Below are positions 7,791-16,848 of a stretch of DNA of 64,000 nucleotides, one piece after another. The notes below the pieces were generated by a model. The model saw only the letters and a list, made by a program, of their open reading frames with translations, was not told where the DNA came from and searched no databases. Source of the stretch: Sediminibacterium goheungense (GTDB taxonomy: Bacteria; Bacteroidota; Bacteroidia; Chitinophagales; Chitinophagaceae); NCBI RefSeq assembly GCF_004361915.1, contig NZ_SNWP01000011.1:1-64000 (forward strand). The letters run 5' to 3'. Position 1 is the stretch's first letter, and each line of letters begins with the position of its first letter. Position numbers and translations under genes: made by a program.

Positions 7791-7890
7791 GAACGGAAGA
7801 ACAGAGAAACAGAGGAACAGGGGAACAGAGGAACAGAGAAATGTCAACTTTCGAAGTTGGACATTTCTCTGTTTCTCTGTTCTTCCGTTT
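7791..7890. repeat. Long palindrome of AACAGAG/CTCTGTT words
   Basis: The left arm repeats a GGAACAGAG-like word about five times, then AAATGTCAACTT. After TCG the right arm runs AAGTTGGACATTTCTCTG and TTTCTCTGTTCTTCCGTT. The arms differ in the number of words, as if one arm had expanded. It lies between the S41-type gene stop and the GH3 gene start on the minus strand. The words AACAGAGAAATGTC and AAGTTGGACATT also occur at 193-232. Confidence 0.75.
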
Positions 7891-7892
7891 TC

Positions 7893-9143
7893 CTACCTCT
7901 CAGCATATTTTTTAAGAACAGCTTCCAGCAGGGGGTCGCGGTTGCCGAAATAATCTTTTGAGCTGATGGAAAGTCGGAGTGCTGGTTCTATCCATTTTCT
8001 TTTATCGCCGGGAAAGTTTTCATGGTAGCGGTTGGAGATGCTTCCTATGGCGCCGCTGAAGGGAAGTGTAAATCCGTTTTCTTCTCCTACAAAATTGGGA
8101 GAAGAACTGCTGGGTTCACCGGCAAATATTGCCTTTGTATCTCTGTTTACTTTTGTAATAAAAATCTGTGCCGCCGAAAAAGTATTTCTTCCGGTGAGTA
8201 CTACTATTTGTCCTTTCTGGTTTTGTTCAAATGCTTTGATCACATGCAGTAAGGGACCGAGGAGGTCAGCATTACCACCATTATTATGCCGCACATCAAT
8301 AATAAGGAGAGAAGCTTTTGTGAGCAATAAGGAATCTTCCAGCTTTTTGGCAAAGGCAGACAGACTTTCAGTAGGCGTATTCATTACCTGGTTAAACTGT
8401 AAATAGAGAGCATGATCAGATGGAATAGATTGTAACCAGTAAGGACTTTGTATATTTTGCAGATAGCGTACAGGCTTTGAACTGTGAAAGGGCGCAACCA
8501 GTTTGGGTATACCTCTCAAACGGGGTACCGGAACAAAATCAACCGATACTTCTTTTTCTTTTCCATCCACGTCCCTAAGGCTCAGACTAACAGAGGATGC
8601 ATTTTTTGGGAGACCAAAAAATTCAAGCATGCCCCTGAAGCGGAGAAAAAAGGGTCCGATCCAGGTGGCACCCATGGTATTATCCTGGCTAACAAAGCTT
8701 ACCATTTTCTGCATCATATCCTGAACCTCAAAACGATCTATTTTTTTTATGCGGGCGCCTATTAAATGCTGGTGTTTTTCATCAGCATCAATGATATACA
8801 TACCATCTGAAAAAGCATAGAGTTGAACAGGCAGGTAATACACCGACCCCAATTGATAACCAAAAGGAAGCATATAGGTATGACCATCGCCAAGATGATA
8901 GAGGAGTTGCTGTAATTCAATCAATATTCTTTCATCAGAATAAGAGCCAATATGCTGCTTAATAGAACTGAGTTGTTGCTGAAAGGAAGAGGGAAATTCC
9001 CTGTTTTTATAGATATAATGTTCCTGCTGAATTTTATGAACGAGCCAGTTAATATCACTCAGCCAGCGTTGGCTTTTATCATCCTGGCCATCGCACATAC
9101 AGAAACTGCATGTGAGCAAAAGCAGATAGCATATTTTTTTCAT
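7893..9143 (-). CDS. S41-type (C-terminal processing protease-like) peptidase, exported
   Basis: The 416-residue protein has an N-terminal signal (MKKICYLLLLTCSFCMCDG; the cysteines might also allow lipidation). The C-terminal half carries the S41 pattern: LIIDVRHNNGGNADLL, then VVLTGRNTFSAAQIF with the likely catalytic serine at 323, then GEPSSSSPNFVGE. The N-terminal half (LLYHLGDGHTYM) is the usual helical region of tail-specific-like proteases; I see no full PDZ domain. The substrate is unknown. It sits between the LacI and GH3 genes on the same strand. Confidence 0.75.
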   Translation of the reverse strand: MKKICYLLLLTCSFCMCDGQDDKSQRWLSDINWLVHKIQQEHYIYKNREFPSSFQQQLSSIKQHIGSYSDERILIELQQLLYHLGDGHTYMLPFGYQLGSVYYLPVQLYAFSDGMYIIDADEKHQHLIGARIKKIDRFEVQDMMQKMVSFVSQDNTMGATWIGPFFLRFRGMLEFFGLPKNASSVSLSLRDVDGKEKEVSVDFVPVPRLRGIPKLVAPFHSSKPVRYLQNIQSPYWLQSIPSDHALYLQFNQVMNTPTESLSAFAKKLEDSLLLTKASLLIIDVRHNNGGNADLLGPLLHVIKAFEQNQKGQIVVLTGRNTFSAAQIFITKVNRDTKAIFAGEPSSSSPNFVGEENGFTLPFSGAIGSISNRYHENFPGDKRKWIEPALRLSISSKDYFGNRDPLLEAVLKKYAER

Positions 9144-9327
9144 ACCACAGATTTACATGATAAGTAAATAGAATACTTCTGATAAGAAGCTTGTGGCTGA
9201 AGTGGGAAAAACCAAATGGAAATACTAATATACGAAGAGTTTCGGTTGTCTGCAAATAGAGCTTGTATATAATTTGTTAAAGCCGATGCGTAATTCTTCA
9301 GATGTCCGGGGCTCGCTTCACAGCGAG

Positions 9328-10368
9328 CTAATTTTTTTTGTTTCCTTTCTTCAACGACGATTTCCTGATCAGCAATTCAGACCTCACCACAATGGTTTGT
9401 GTGTGTTTGAGGTTAGAAATACCTTTCAGGTGATTGATCAGGTTGCGTGCAGCAATTTCACCCACATCAATACCTGGGTAATGAACAGTGGTGAGCTGGG
9501 GTTCTACAATCTTACTGATGGCATCATTGTTAAAACCTACGATGGCGATATCTTCCGGAATGCGAACGCCATGTTCCTTAAGTGTTTTCATACATACGGC
9601 TGCAGAGAAATCGTTCGTGATGAAAGCACCATCAGGTAAAGGTTTCATTTTTAAGATTTCCATGGCCGCTTCCCGTCCGCCCTGCTCACTCAGGTCTTTT
9701 ATCAGTACCAGACTTTTATCGTAAGGAATATGGTTATCGCGTAAAGCATCCAGGTATCCTTTGTTACGTTGAGCATATACGTTACGTTGCAGGTTACCGG
9801 TAACCATCACGATTCTTTTGCAACCTTGTTGAATCAGGTGCTGCGTGGCTTCGTATCCGCATTTGTGGTTATCGATGATTACTTTGGTGTTCTCACTTTT
9901 TTCTTCCACACGGTCAAAGAACACAACGGGTATTCCTTTGTCGTTGAAAGGCTCAAAATGTTCCAGGTTTTTGGTATTAAAGGAGAGAGAGGCAATCAGT
10001 CCGTCGACCCTTTTATGAAAAAGGTTCAGGGCATTGGCTGCTTCTTTCTCATAGCTTTCAGAAGAGTGGGCAATAATAATATCGTAACCGGCTTCTGTGG
10101 TAATCTTTTCTATACCAGCCAGTACCGACGACATGAAGTTACTGTTGAGTTCATGCATCATGATACCAATGGTATTGGTTTTCTGTTTGCGCAGGTTACT
10201 GGCAAAATTGTTATGCCGGTATCCGAGTTCTTTGGCGGCAGTCTGTATTTTCTTTTTGGTATTCTTGTTGATGGCAGGGTGGTCCTGTAACCCACGGCTT
10301 ACGGTGGCAGAAGAAAGATTCAGGTACGCTGCAATATCATAGATGGTCGTCTCTTTTTTGGGCTTCAT
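9328..10368 (-). CDS. LacI-family transcriptional regulator
   Basis: The 346-residue protein opens with a LacI helix-turn-helix (TTIYDIAAYLNLSSATVSRGLQ, residues ~7-28), a hinge region, then a periplasmic-binding-protein-like sensor (NTIGIMMHELNSNFMSSVLAGIE; VIIDNHKCGYEATQHLI; DIAIVGFNNDAISKIVEPQLTTV). The frame also allows a TTG start two codons upstream; ATG 10368 gives the usual MKPKKETTIYDIA start. It faces susC and probably controls the locus in response to a released sugar. A TGCAA-N4-TTGCG box touches its start codon, which suggests autoregulation. Confidence 0.92.
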   Translation of the reverse strand: MKPKKETTIYDIAAYLNLSSATVSRGLQDHPAINKNTKKKIQTAAKELGYRHNNFASNLRKQKTNTIGIMMHELNSNFMSSVLAGIEKITTEAGYDIIIAHSSESYEKEAANALNLFHKRVDGLIASLSFNTKNLEHFEPFNDKGIPVVFFDRVEEKSENTKVIIDNHKCGYEATQHLIQQGCKRIVMVTGNLQRNVYAQRNKGYLDALRDNHIPYDKSLVLIKDLSEQGGREAAMEILKMKPLPDGAFITNDFSAAVCMKTLKEHGVRIPEDIAIVGFNNDAISKIVEPQLTTVHYPGIDVGEIAARNLINHLKGISNLKHTQTIVVRSELLIRKSSLKKGNKKN

Positions 10369-10369
10369 T

Positions 10370-10383
10370 TGCAATCGGTTGCG
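10370..10383. promoter_or_regulatory. LacI-type operator candidate 1
   Basis: TGCAATCGGTTGCG lies immediately upstream of the LacI start codon on the minus strand. It shares the TGCAA-N4-TTGC pattern with the boxes at 10838 and 11050. Confidence 0.55.
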
Positions 10384-10837
10384 ATGGAAGTTGATATAAA
10401 ATACAAGTTACAAAGTTTTCAATGAAAGAAATACCGCTTTCTTTTCAGGCAAAGCGCTTGAACAGCAAATGCCTTGCAGCACTGGATGGAGCTACTTGAA
10501 AGCACCTGCTGAAATCCTGTCGGCATATTTTTACTGCAATTGTTTTTGGGTTGAAAAGGAAGCTTGCATGAGTAAAAAAAACAGTGCAACGGCCGTTCAG
10601 GTTAGAATCTGTATAGGTAGGGTTAAGTTTTGTATAGCTGCCGGTGGGTATAAGCCGTTGCGAAAGCCCTCACTTTCTCATTGGGTTACTGATGTGCCCC
10701 GGGAGGCTGCTGATGGCAAAATGCCTGTCGGCAAGACCCACAAAGGATTTTAAGGGTCGGCTAATTACAGCTGATGGCGGTGAAAGCCCCCGGGGACTGC
10801 TGAAAATGAGGAAAAAGGTATTTTTTTTTGAATTTTA

Positions 10838-10851
10838 TGCAAGCGATTGCA
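10838..10851. promoter_or_regulatory. LacI-type operator candidate 2
   Basis: TGCAAGCGATTGCA has complementary TGCAA/TTGCA arms around a 4-base centre. It lies in an AT-rich stretch that could contain a promoter. Confidence 0.6.
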
Positions 10852-11049
10852 TTTTTTTAGAAAATTTATTTACATTAGTCTTACGAAAATCAAAAGCAAA
10901 GACGGGAAAAAGCGATAAAAAAGCTGTAAAACCCTTATTCTGATTGCATTTGAAGGTCATACCCCACGGATCGGGTATTGATTTCAAAAGAAACCGGAAA
11001 AGACCTGAAAAGGCAATCAGCACGGGAATAAATGTTTTTTTTACACTTT

Positions 11050-11063
11050 TGCAACGGATTGCA
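11050..11063. promoter_or_regulatory. LacI-type operator candidate 3
   Basis: TGCAACGGATTGCA is the box nearest to susC (about 300 bases upstream). It is 212 bases from box 2, a distance compatible with DNA looping. Confidence 0.6.
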
Positions 11064-11358
11064 TAAAAACTTTGTCTGACAAAGTTCTACGACCAATTGC
11101 TGCTATATGATGAAAAGAATGAACTTGCCACTTTCTCTTCGCTATACCCTGCGCGTGTCTGCGCAAGGAGGCCAGGCAGTTCTGTTTCCCCATCCTTATT
11201 ACATACATAGCACCAGTGCCCATACGGTACTGATATCCTGTTTATTTTCTATCAGAGACAGGCATCCATTCAAGTTTAATATCCGCGACGGATAGGCAGC
11301 TCTCGCTTAACAACACTGAATATCTAATTATGTATACTTCTCAAAGCGATAAATAAAT

Positions 11359-14300
11359 ATGAAAAAGCCTCTAAACAAAACAAAACAAATCTTACAGAGC
11401 TTGTTTAGAATGAAAGCATGGGCAATGACGGGAGTGATTCTGCTGGGCCTGCTTACCATTTCAGACAATGCTTTGGCACAGGCCGCTACGGTACGCGGGC
11501 GTGTAACCAATGCCTCAGGCGAACCTGTAGTTGGTGCCTCCGTACAGGTAAAAGGTACACAAACAGGTACCACTACCGACAACGGTGGTAATTTCAGCAT
11601 TGCCGCAGCCCGTGGTGCGGTACTGGTAGTATCTAGTGTTAACTACGCTACAACCGAAATGACGGTAGGTACTAGTAACACAGTAAACATTACCCTGGCC
11701 GCATCAACTGACGAACTTAATGAAGTAGTGGTAATTGGTTATGGTACACAGAAGAAAAAAGATGTAACCGGTTCTACCATTACCATTAAAAGTGAAGTGC
11801 TGAATGAAATCAAGGCACCAAATATCTTCAACCAGTTACAGGGCCGTGCTGCGGGTGTAGACATCGTGAGCAACAGTTCTCAGATTGGTGCAGGTGGTGA
11901 GATCCGTATCCGTGGTAACCGTTCTATTACCGGTAACAACAACCCACTCATCGTAGTAGATGGTATGGTGTACGGTGGTAGCATCAATGACCTGAACCCA
12001 GAAAACATTGCTACTGTTGACATCCTGAAAGATGCTTCGGCAACGGCTATTTACGGTTCACGTGGTGCGAATGGTGTAATCATTGTTACCACCAAGCGTG
12101 GCTCTTCAAGAAAACCAGTAAATACTTATAGTGGTTTTGTTGGTATGGTTAGTGCGTTAGGTACCTATGATCTGTTTAATGGTGCAGAATATGCAAAATT
12201 CAAAGCCGATGCAGCTGCAGGTAACTCTACTTCAGCAGGCGCCAACCTGTATGCACTCCGCCCGATTGAGCAAACCAACCTCGCAGCTGGTGTTAGCACA
12301 GACTGGCAGAAACTTATGCTTACCACTGGTGTGAGAACCAGCCATGATCTGGGTGTAAGTGGAGGTAATGACAGAACCCAATACTTTTTTGGTATTGGCT
12401 ACTATAATGAAACAGGTATTATCCATGATCAGAAACTGGAGCGTTATTCATTCAATGTAAACATCGATCATAAAGTATCTGAGCGTATCAAAGTTGGATT
12501 TACCAGCTTCAGTACTTTATTAAGATCCAATAGACTTGGTACCAATGCTTTTGGCGCTGCTACCCGTCTGGGTCCATTGTTCAAAGCATATAATGATGAT
12601 GGTAGCATCAACTTCAAACCCGCTATTACACAGGGTGTTGACGACCAGCAGATTAGTCCGCTCACCGCTATCGGTAATAACGACCTGATCAAAGCTTTCC
12701 AGCGCAGGTATCAGGTACAGCATAACTTCTATGCGGAAGTAGGTATCATCAAAGACCTGAAATTCAAATCAACTTTTGGTTTCGGATGGTCACAGACTTT
12801 CAACAGCAACTATACAGGTCCGAACACCGTATTCAACATCAATACCAACGTAGCAAACGCTGGTCTTAGTACAGCCAACTCTGAAGGATGGCAGTATACC
12901 ATCAACAACTCTTTAGAGTATAATAAAAACATCGGTACCAAACATAAATTACAGGTACTGGCCCTTCAGGAAGTACAGAAAAACCATTTCCGTGCACAGC
13001 AGTTCAATGGTGTGGGTATACCGGCAGATTTTATGCAGGATTATAACTGGCAGCAGGTAAATACGGTTACACCGCAGGGTGGTAACTTCAGTGAGTCTGC
13101 GGTAATTGGTTATATGGGCCGTGCTCTTTATACCTTCGATAACAAATACAGCCTCACCGCTACAGTAAGAACAGATGGTGCATCTGTACTGGCTCCGGGG
13201 AACCAGTGGGTAACATACCCTGCGGTATCTGCTGGTTGGAACATAGATCGTGAGAAATTCATGGAGAATGTAAAATTTGTAAGCAGTCTGAAACTGAGAG
13301 CAGGTTATGGTATCAGCTCAAATGCAGGTATCAACCCCTATACTACACTGGGTAGTCTGGGAACCAGCTTCTACAATTTTGGTCAGGGAACAACCATTGG
13401 TACCAACTTTGTAAATGGCTATACCATCAATACAAGTCCTAACCCGAACCTTACCTGGGAAAAAACAGCAGGTTTGAATATCGGTGTTGACTTCTCTTTA
13501 TTCAAAAACAGACTCACTGGTACTATCGAGTATTATAATACTAAAACAACAGATATCCTGTTACAACGTCAGTTACCTCGTAGTAATGGTACCAACTCAA
13601 TTCTTACCAACGTAGGTGCTACTTCATCATACGGTATGGAATTTACCCTGAGCAGTGTGAACGTGAGAAACAGGAAAGGTTTCACCTGGACATCAGATTT
13701 GAATATGTTCTTTAACAGAGAAAGAATTGATGCTTTACAGAATAACCTGCAGCAGGATCTGGGTAATGGATGGTTTGTGGGCCAGCCTATTACAGTAATC
13801 TTTGATTACAAAAAACTTGGCATCTGGCAAACCAGTGAAGCTACTCAGGCAGCAGTTTATGGTGCAAGACCTGGTGATATTAAAATTGAAGATCTCGATA
13901 AGAACAATTCAATTACTGCAGCAGACAGAAGCGTAATTGGTAATTTCCAACCAACATTGGTTGCGGGTTTAAGCAATCGCTTCGAGTATAAAAACTTCGA
14001 TCTGAACATCGTAACCTTTGGTCGCTTTGGTCAAACAGTAGTAGCTACTTACTTATCAGCTGATGGTGGTGGTGCCGGTTATCCGTTCTTTATGAACAGC
14101 CGTGTGAACCAGCATAAAGTTGATTACTGGACACCTACCAATCCAACCAATGCATTCCCTGAGCCGGATGCAGGTGTAGATGGTTTGCCTTACACGTCTA
14201 CGCTGACTTACAGAGACGGATCATTTATCAAAATCAGAACCATTGATCTGGGTTATACTTTCTCAGCCAAGTTCCTCGGTAAAACAGGTATCAGTTCACT

Positions 14301-14511
14301 GAGAGCGTATGTATCTGCACAGAATCCATTTATCTTATGGGCACCCCTGGTAAGAGATGGACTGGGTATTGATCCGGAAGGTAATGGTAATGGTAATGCC
14401 GTAGGTACACAAGGTGGTGGTGCCACTGCAGTAGCAGGTAGAGCGATCACAGTGGGTATGGGTGTGCCGCCTACACGCCAGATCATTTTTGGAGTAAACG
14501 TGAGATTTTAA
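11359..14511 (+). CDS. SusC/RagA-type TonB-dependent outer-membrane transporter
   Basis: The 1050-residue protein has a signal peptide (ending ALAQA, ~41), a carboxypeptidase-like domain (VRGRVTNASGEPVVGASVQV to ~120), the SusC box NEVVVIGYGTQKKKDVTGS, a plug with the family motif LIVVDGMVYGGSINDLNPEN and DILKDASATAIYGSRGANG, then a long beta-barrel. It imports oligosaccharides through the outer membrane with energy from TonB. The susD gene follows after 18 bases. The start ATG follows the regulatory region and the protein length is normal for the family. Confidence 0.96.
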   Translation: MKKPLNKTKQILQSLFRMKAWAMTGVILLGLLTISDNALAQAATVRGRVTNASGEPVVGASVQVKGTQTGTTTDNGGNFSIAAARGAVLVVSSVNYATTEMTVGTSNTVNITLAASTDELNEVVVIGYGTQKKKDVTGSTITIKSEVLNEIKAPNIFNQLQGRAAGVDIVSNSSQIGAGGEIRIRGNRSITGNNNPLIVVDGMVYGGSINDLNPENIATVDILKDASATAIYGSRGANGVIIVTTKRGSSRKPVNTYSGFVGMVSALGTYDLFNGAEYAKFKADAAAGNSTSAGANLYALRPIEQTNLAAGVSTDWQKLMLTTGVRTSHDLGVSGGNDRTQYFFGIGYYNETGIIHDQKLERYSFNVNIDHKVSERIKVGFTSFSTLLRSNRLGTNAFGAATRLGPLFKAYNDDGSINFKPAITQGVDDQQISPLTAIGNNDLIKAFQRRYQVQHNFYAEVGIIKDLKFKSTFGFGWSQTFNSNYTGPNTVFNINTNVANAGLSTANSEGWQYTINNSLEYNKNIGTKHKLQVLALQEVQKNHFRAQQFNGVGIPADFMQDYNWQQVNTVTPQGGNFSESAVIGYMGRALYTFDNKYSLTATVRTDGASVLAPGNQWVTYPAVSAGWNIDREKFMENVKFVSSLKLRAGYGISSNAGINPYTTLGSLGTSFYNFGQGTTIGTNFVNGYTINTSPNPNLTWEKTAGLNIGVDFSLFKNRLTGTIEYYNTKTTDILLQRQLPRSNGTNSILTNVGATSSYGMEFTLSSVNVRNRKGFTWTSDLNMFFNRERIDALQNNLQQDLGNGWFVGQPITVIFDYKKLGIWQTSEATQAAVYGARPGDIKIEDLDKNNSITAADRSVIGNFQPTLVAGLSNRFEYKNFDLNIVTFGRFGQTVVATYLSADGGGAGYPFFMNSRVNQHKVDYWTPTNPTNAFPEPDAGVDGLPYTSTLTYRDGSFIKIRTIDLGYTFSAKFLGKTGISSLRAYVSAQNPFILWAPLVRDGLGIDPEGNGNGNAVGTQGGGATAVAGRAITVGMGVPPTRQIIFGVNVRF

Positions 14512-14529
14512 TTTTTAAAACCTATTTCA

Positions 14530-16317
14530 ATGAGACATAAAATTTTAAAATACAGCCTTTTCCTCGGCATCATATTGGTTACAGCCAGTGGTTGTAAAAA
14601 GTTACTGGAAGAGCAGCCCAGAACAGGTTTTACGCCATCATTCTTTACTACGAATGACGGTATCCAGGGTGCTATAGCTGGTATATATTCCAGCTTCAGG
14701 GGGCAGTGGGCCACTCAGATCTGGACCCAGTTATTCAACAGTGGTACCGATGAAAGTTTACGTGGTGGTTCGGTAGACAATGGAGCCGTACACTGGTTTG
14801 TGTATAATAACCCGGTTATCAGAGCAAATACCAATAACTACGAAGGTTTCTGGAACACATTGTTTATTGATATCAATACAGCCAATGGTGTACTGGAATA
14901 TGGTGCGAAAGCAGATATTCCTGCAGCTACCAAAACCCAGTTACTGGCACAGGCCAAGTTCCTGCGTGGTTTCTGTTATTTCTACCTGGTAACCACATTC
15001 GGTCAGGTGCCTTTGCAAACAGCCTTCAGTACTACGGCATCTGCATCTGCAGCACCTTCTCCTTTAGCGGATCTGTATGCACAGATGATCAAAGACTTTA
15101 CTGAGGCTGCTGCTGATTTACCCAACCTGCCTGCTCCCGGAACAGGTAAGCCGGCTACAAAATCAACAGCTCTTTTCCTGTTGGCAAAAACATATCTCTG
15201 GAGAGGATGGTCAGCTGCTGCACAGCCCAACGATTATCAGCAGGCATATACCATTTCTAAAAGCATCATCGATAATAAAGCTACTTATGGTTTAGACCTG
15301 TTGCCTTATTTCGGTAATGTGTTCAGAGAAGGAAACGAATACAGTTCAGAAGTATTGATGGTAATTGATCATACCAAAGACCTGAAATTCGGACAGAACT
15401 CAGCAGTGGGTTCAGGTGCTACCAGCTTTAGTGAGAACAAAGCGAACTTCTTCTGGAGACCTAACTATCCAACCATTCCGGCCAACTGGCCAACCAACTC
15501 TGGTGCGAACGTAACCGTACGCGATATCAGAAATGGTCGTCCTTTCGTACGTCTCAGACCTAATACCAAATATGTAATGGATGTGGCGTTTGCGAACAGA
15601 GCAACCGACTCTCGTTATGAAGGTACTTTCCAGACCGTATGGTTATCGAATAGTACAGCTGAATCAGCAACAGGTACAACAGGTGCAACTACACCAAGAG
15701 GTACACTGATCAATGGCGTGGATACCTCTATCTGGATGGCAGACCGTGTGGTAACGCCTGCTGAAAGAGCTAGATTCAAAGGCATCATTTTCGAACCCGA
15801 TCATTTACCCGGTGCAACGGTTCGTTATACAACCGCATACTATCCAAGTGTTAGAAAATTCGATGACTCTACCAGAGGTCATATGAACGATTACTCAGAC
15901 AGACCTTATATACTCTTCCGTTTTGCAGAAGTTTACCTGATTGCAGCAGAAGCAGCTTTAAGAGGTGGTGCTACTTTACAGGATGCAGCCAACATGATCA
16001 ATGTACTCAGAACAAGAGCAGCATTGAAAGCTGGTCAGACACCTGCTGAATATGCAGCTGCTGTAGTTGCTCAACAGATAACAGCCGCGCAGGTTACGCT
16101 CGACTTCCTGTTGGATGAACGAAGCAGGGAACTGTACGCAGAAGACTGCCGTTGGTGGGATCTGTCGAGAACCAAGAAACTGGTGGAAAGGGTACAACTG
16201 CACAATGCTGAAGCAGCAGCAGGGGTACAACCATTCAATATGCTGAGGCCAATACCGCAATCGCAAATTGACCTGGTAACAGATGGACCAAAATATCCGC
16301 AGAACACAGGATATTAA
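14530..16317 (+). CDS. SusD/RagB-type surface glycan-binding lipoprotein
   Basis: The 595-residue lipoprotein has a lipobox cysteine at about residue 22 (LVTASGCKKLLEEQP). The N-terminal region has the usual FFTTNDGIQGAIAGIYSSFRG and later AQAKFLRGFCYFYLVTTFGQVP. The C-terminal half has YILFRFAEVYLIAAEAALRGG and FLLDERSRELYAEDCRWWDL, the typical SusD ending. It should cap the SusC barrel and bind the glycan on the cell surface. It is followed by a terminator-like hairpin, so the susCD pair may be transcribed more strongly than the downstream genes. Confidence 0.95.
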   Translation: MRHKILKYSLFLGIILVTASGCKKLLEEQPRTGFTPSFFTTNDGIQGAIAGIYSSFRGQWATQIWTQLFNSGTDESLRGGSVDNGAVHWFVYNNPVIRANTNNYEGFWNTLFIDINTANGVLEYGAKADIPAATKTQLLAQAKFLRGFCYFYLVTTFGQVPLQTAFSTTASASAAPSPLADLYAQMIKDFTEAAADLPNLPAPGTGKPATKSTALFLLAKTYLWRGWSAAAQPNDYQQAYTISKSIIDNKATYGLDLLPYFGNVFREGNEYSSEVLMVIDHTKDLKFGQNSAVGSGATSFSENKANFFWRPNYPTIPANWPTNSGANVTVRDIRNGRPFVRLRPNTKYVMDVAFANRATDSRYEGTFQTVWLSNSTAESATGTTGATTPRGTLINGVDTSIWMADRVVTPAERARFKGIIFEPDHLPGATVRYTTAYYPSVRKFDDSTRGHMNDYSDRPYILFRFAEVYLIAAEAALRGGATLQDAANMINVLRTRAALKAGQTPAEYAAAVVAQQITAAQVTLDFLLDERSRELYAEDCRWWDLSRTKKLVERVQLHNAEAAAGVQPFNMLRPIPQSQIDLVTDGPKYPQNTGY

Positions 16318-16340
16318 GATTTTCATATGTAAGCAAAATG

Positions 16341-16378
16341 AAAACCGGTGTGATGCAAATCCCCGGTTTTCTTTTTAG
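16341..16378 (+). terminator. Terminator after susD
   Basis: AAAACCGG / CCGGTTTT pairs around a 14-base loop and is followed by CTTTTTAG. It probably reduces read-through into the downstream enzyme genes. Confidence 0.7.
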
Positions 16379-16479
16379 TAAAACTGCTATCGTAATCGGC
16401 TGATTATTCTTTGATAGATATTAGTTATTGAATTAGCTTAAATGTTCTCATACCCTAACTTATGTTGGATAGAACTTCT

Positions 16480-16706
16480 GGCCTTAGAAAAAAAGCGTTA
16501 AGAAATTTGCGTAGTGAAGCGTTAAGCAATGGATGATGCTGGGCTTGTGTAAAAAGTTGAATCACAGCTTCGTTTCATCAATGAATTTCAGGCTCGGCGT
16601 TAGACTTCATCCATTGTAGCGTAACGAAGAAAATTTTAGCTTTTTTCGACAGCCTTGACTTTTTTTGTTACTTTTTTGTGTCAAGACAAAAAAGTAAACG
16701 GTGGGA
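16480..16706. repeat. 230-bp structured dispersed repeat, copy 1
   Basis: This copy begins GGCCTTAGAAAAAAAGCGTTAA. Basal arms AAAAAAGC/GCTTTTTT enclose paired inner segments (CAATGGATGA with TCATCCATTG; GCTGGGCTT with AGGCTCGGC). The 3' part is CTTGAC (16654-16659), then TTACTTTTTTG (16668-16678), a loop TGTCAAGA, and CAAAAAAGTAA (16687-16697). The loop can pair with the upstream CTTGAC. Copy 2 is at 50272. It lies between susD and the haloperoxidase gene. No protein-coding frame is supported. Confidence 0.75.
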
Positions 16707-16848
16707 AAACCTTTTGTGGCCATGCCTAGAGATTATAATACTAAATCCTGTGATGGTTATTAGTAAATGAATCAGTAACTTTTATCAAGTATAAAACCAT
16801 TAACATATGAAATATCGATACTGGTTTTATAATTACACGGAACTCAAT

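Larger units (their letters stand above)
10384..11358. other. Divergent regulatory region between lacI and susC
   Basis: Nearly 1 kb with no convincing gene. It holds two of the three TGCAA-N4-TTGCA boxes, a hairpin AACTTTG-TCTGA-CAAAGTT (about 11069-11087), and two similar GC-rich pieces (CCCCGGGAGGCTGCTGATGG near 10697 and CCCCCGGGGACTGCTGAAAA near 10787). A 62-residue frame at 11107 lacks family features. The ~300 bases between the last box and susC look like a long untranslated leader. Confidence 0.6.

Noticed and set aside
10469..10943. Two overlapping frames in the lacI-susC gap
   Set aside because: Composition and peptides look random, and they overlap operator candidate 2.
11107..11295. 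A 62-residue frame that could be a leader peptide before susC
   Set aside because: There is no signal peptide, no run of regulatory codons and no known family. The region is more likely untranslated leader.
16480..16706. Short frames within the 230-bp repeat, including those reading through TTTTTGTTACTTTTTTG
   Set aside because: The pairing pattern explains the conservation better than coding; third-position patterns do not suggest a protein.
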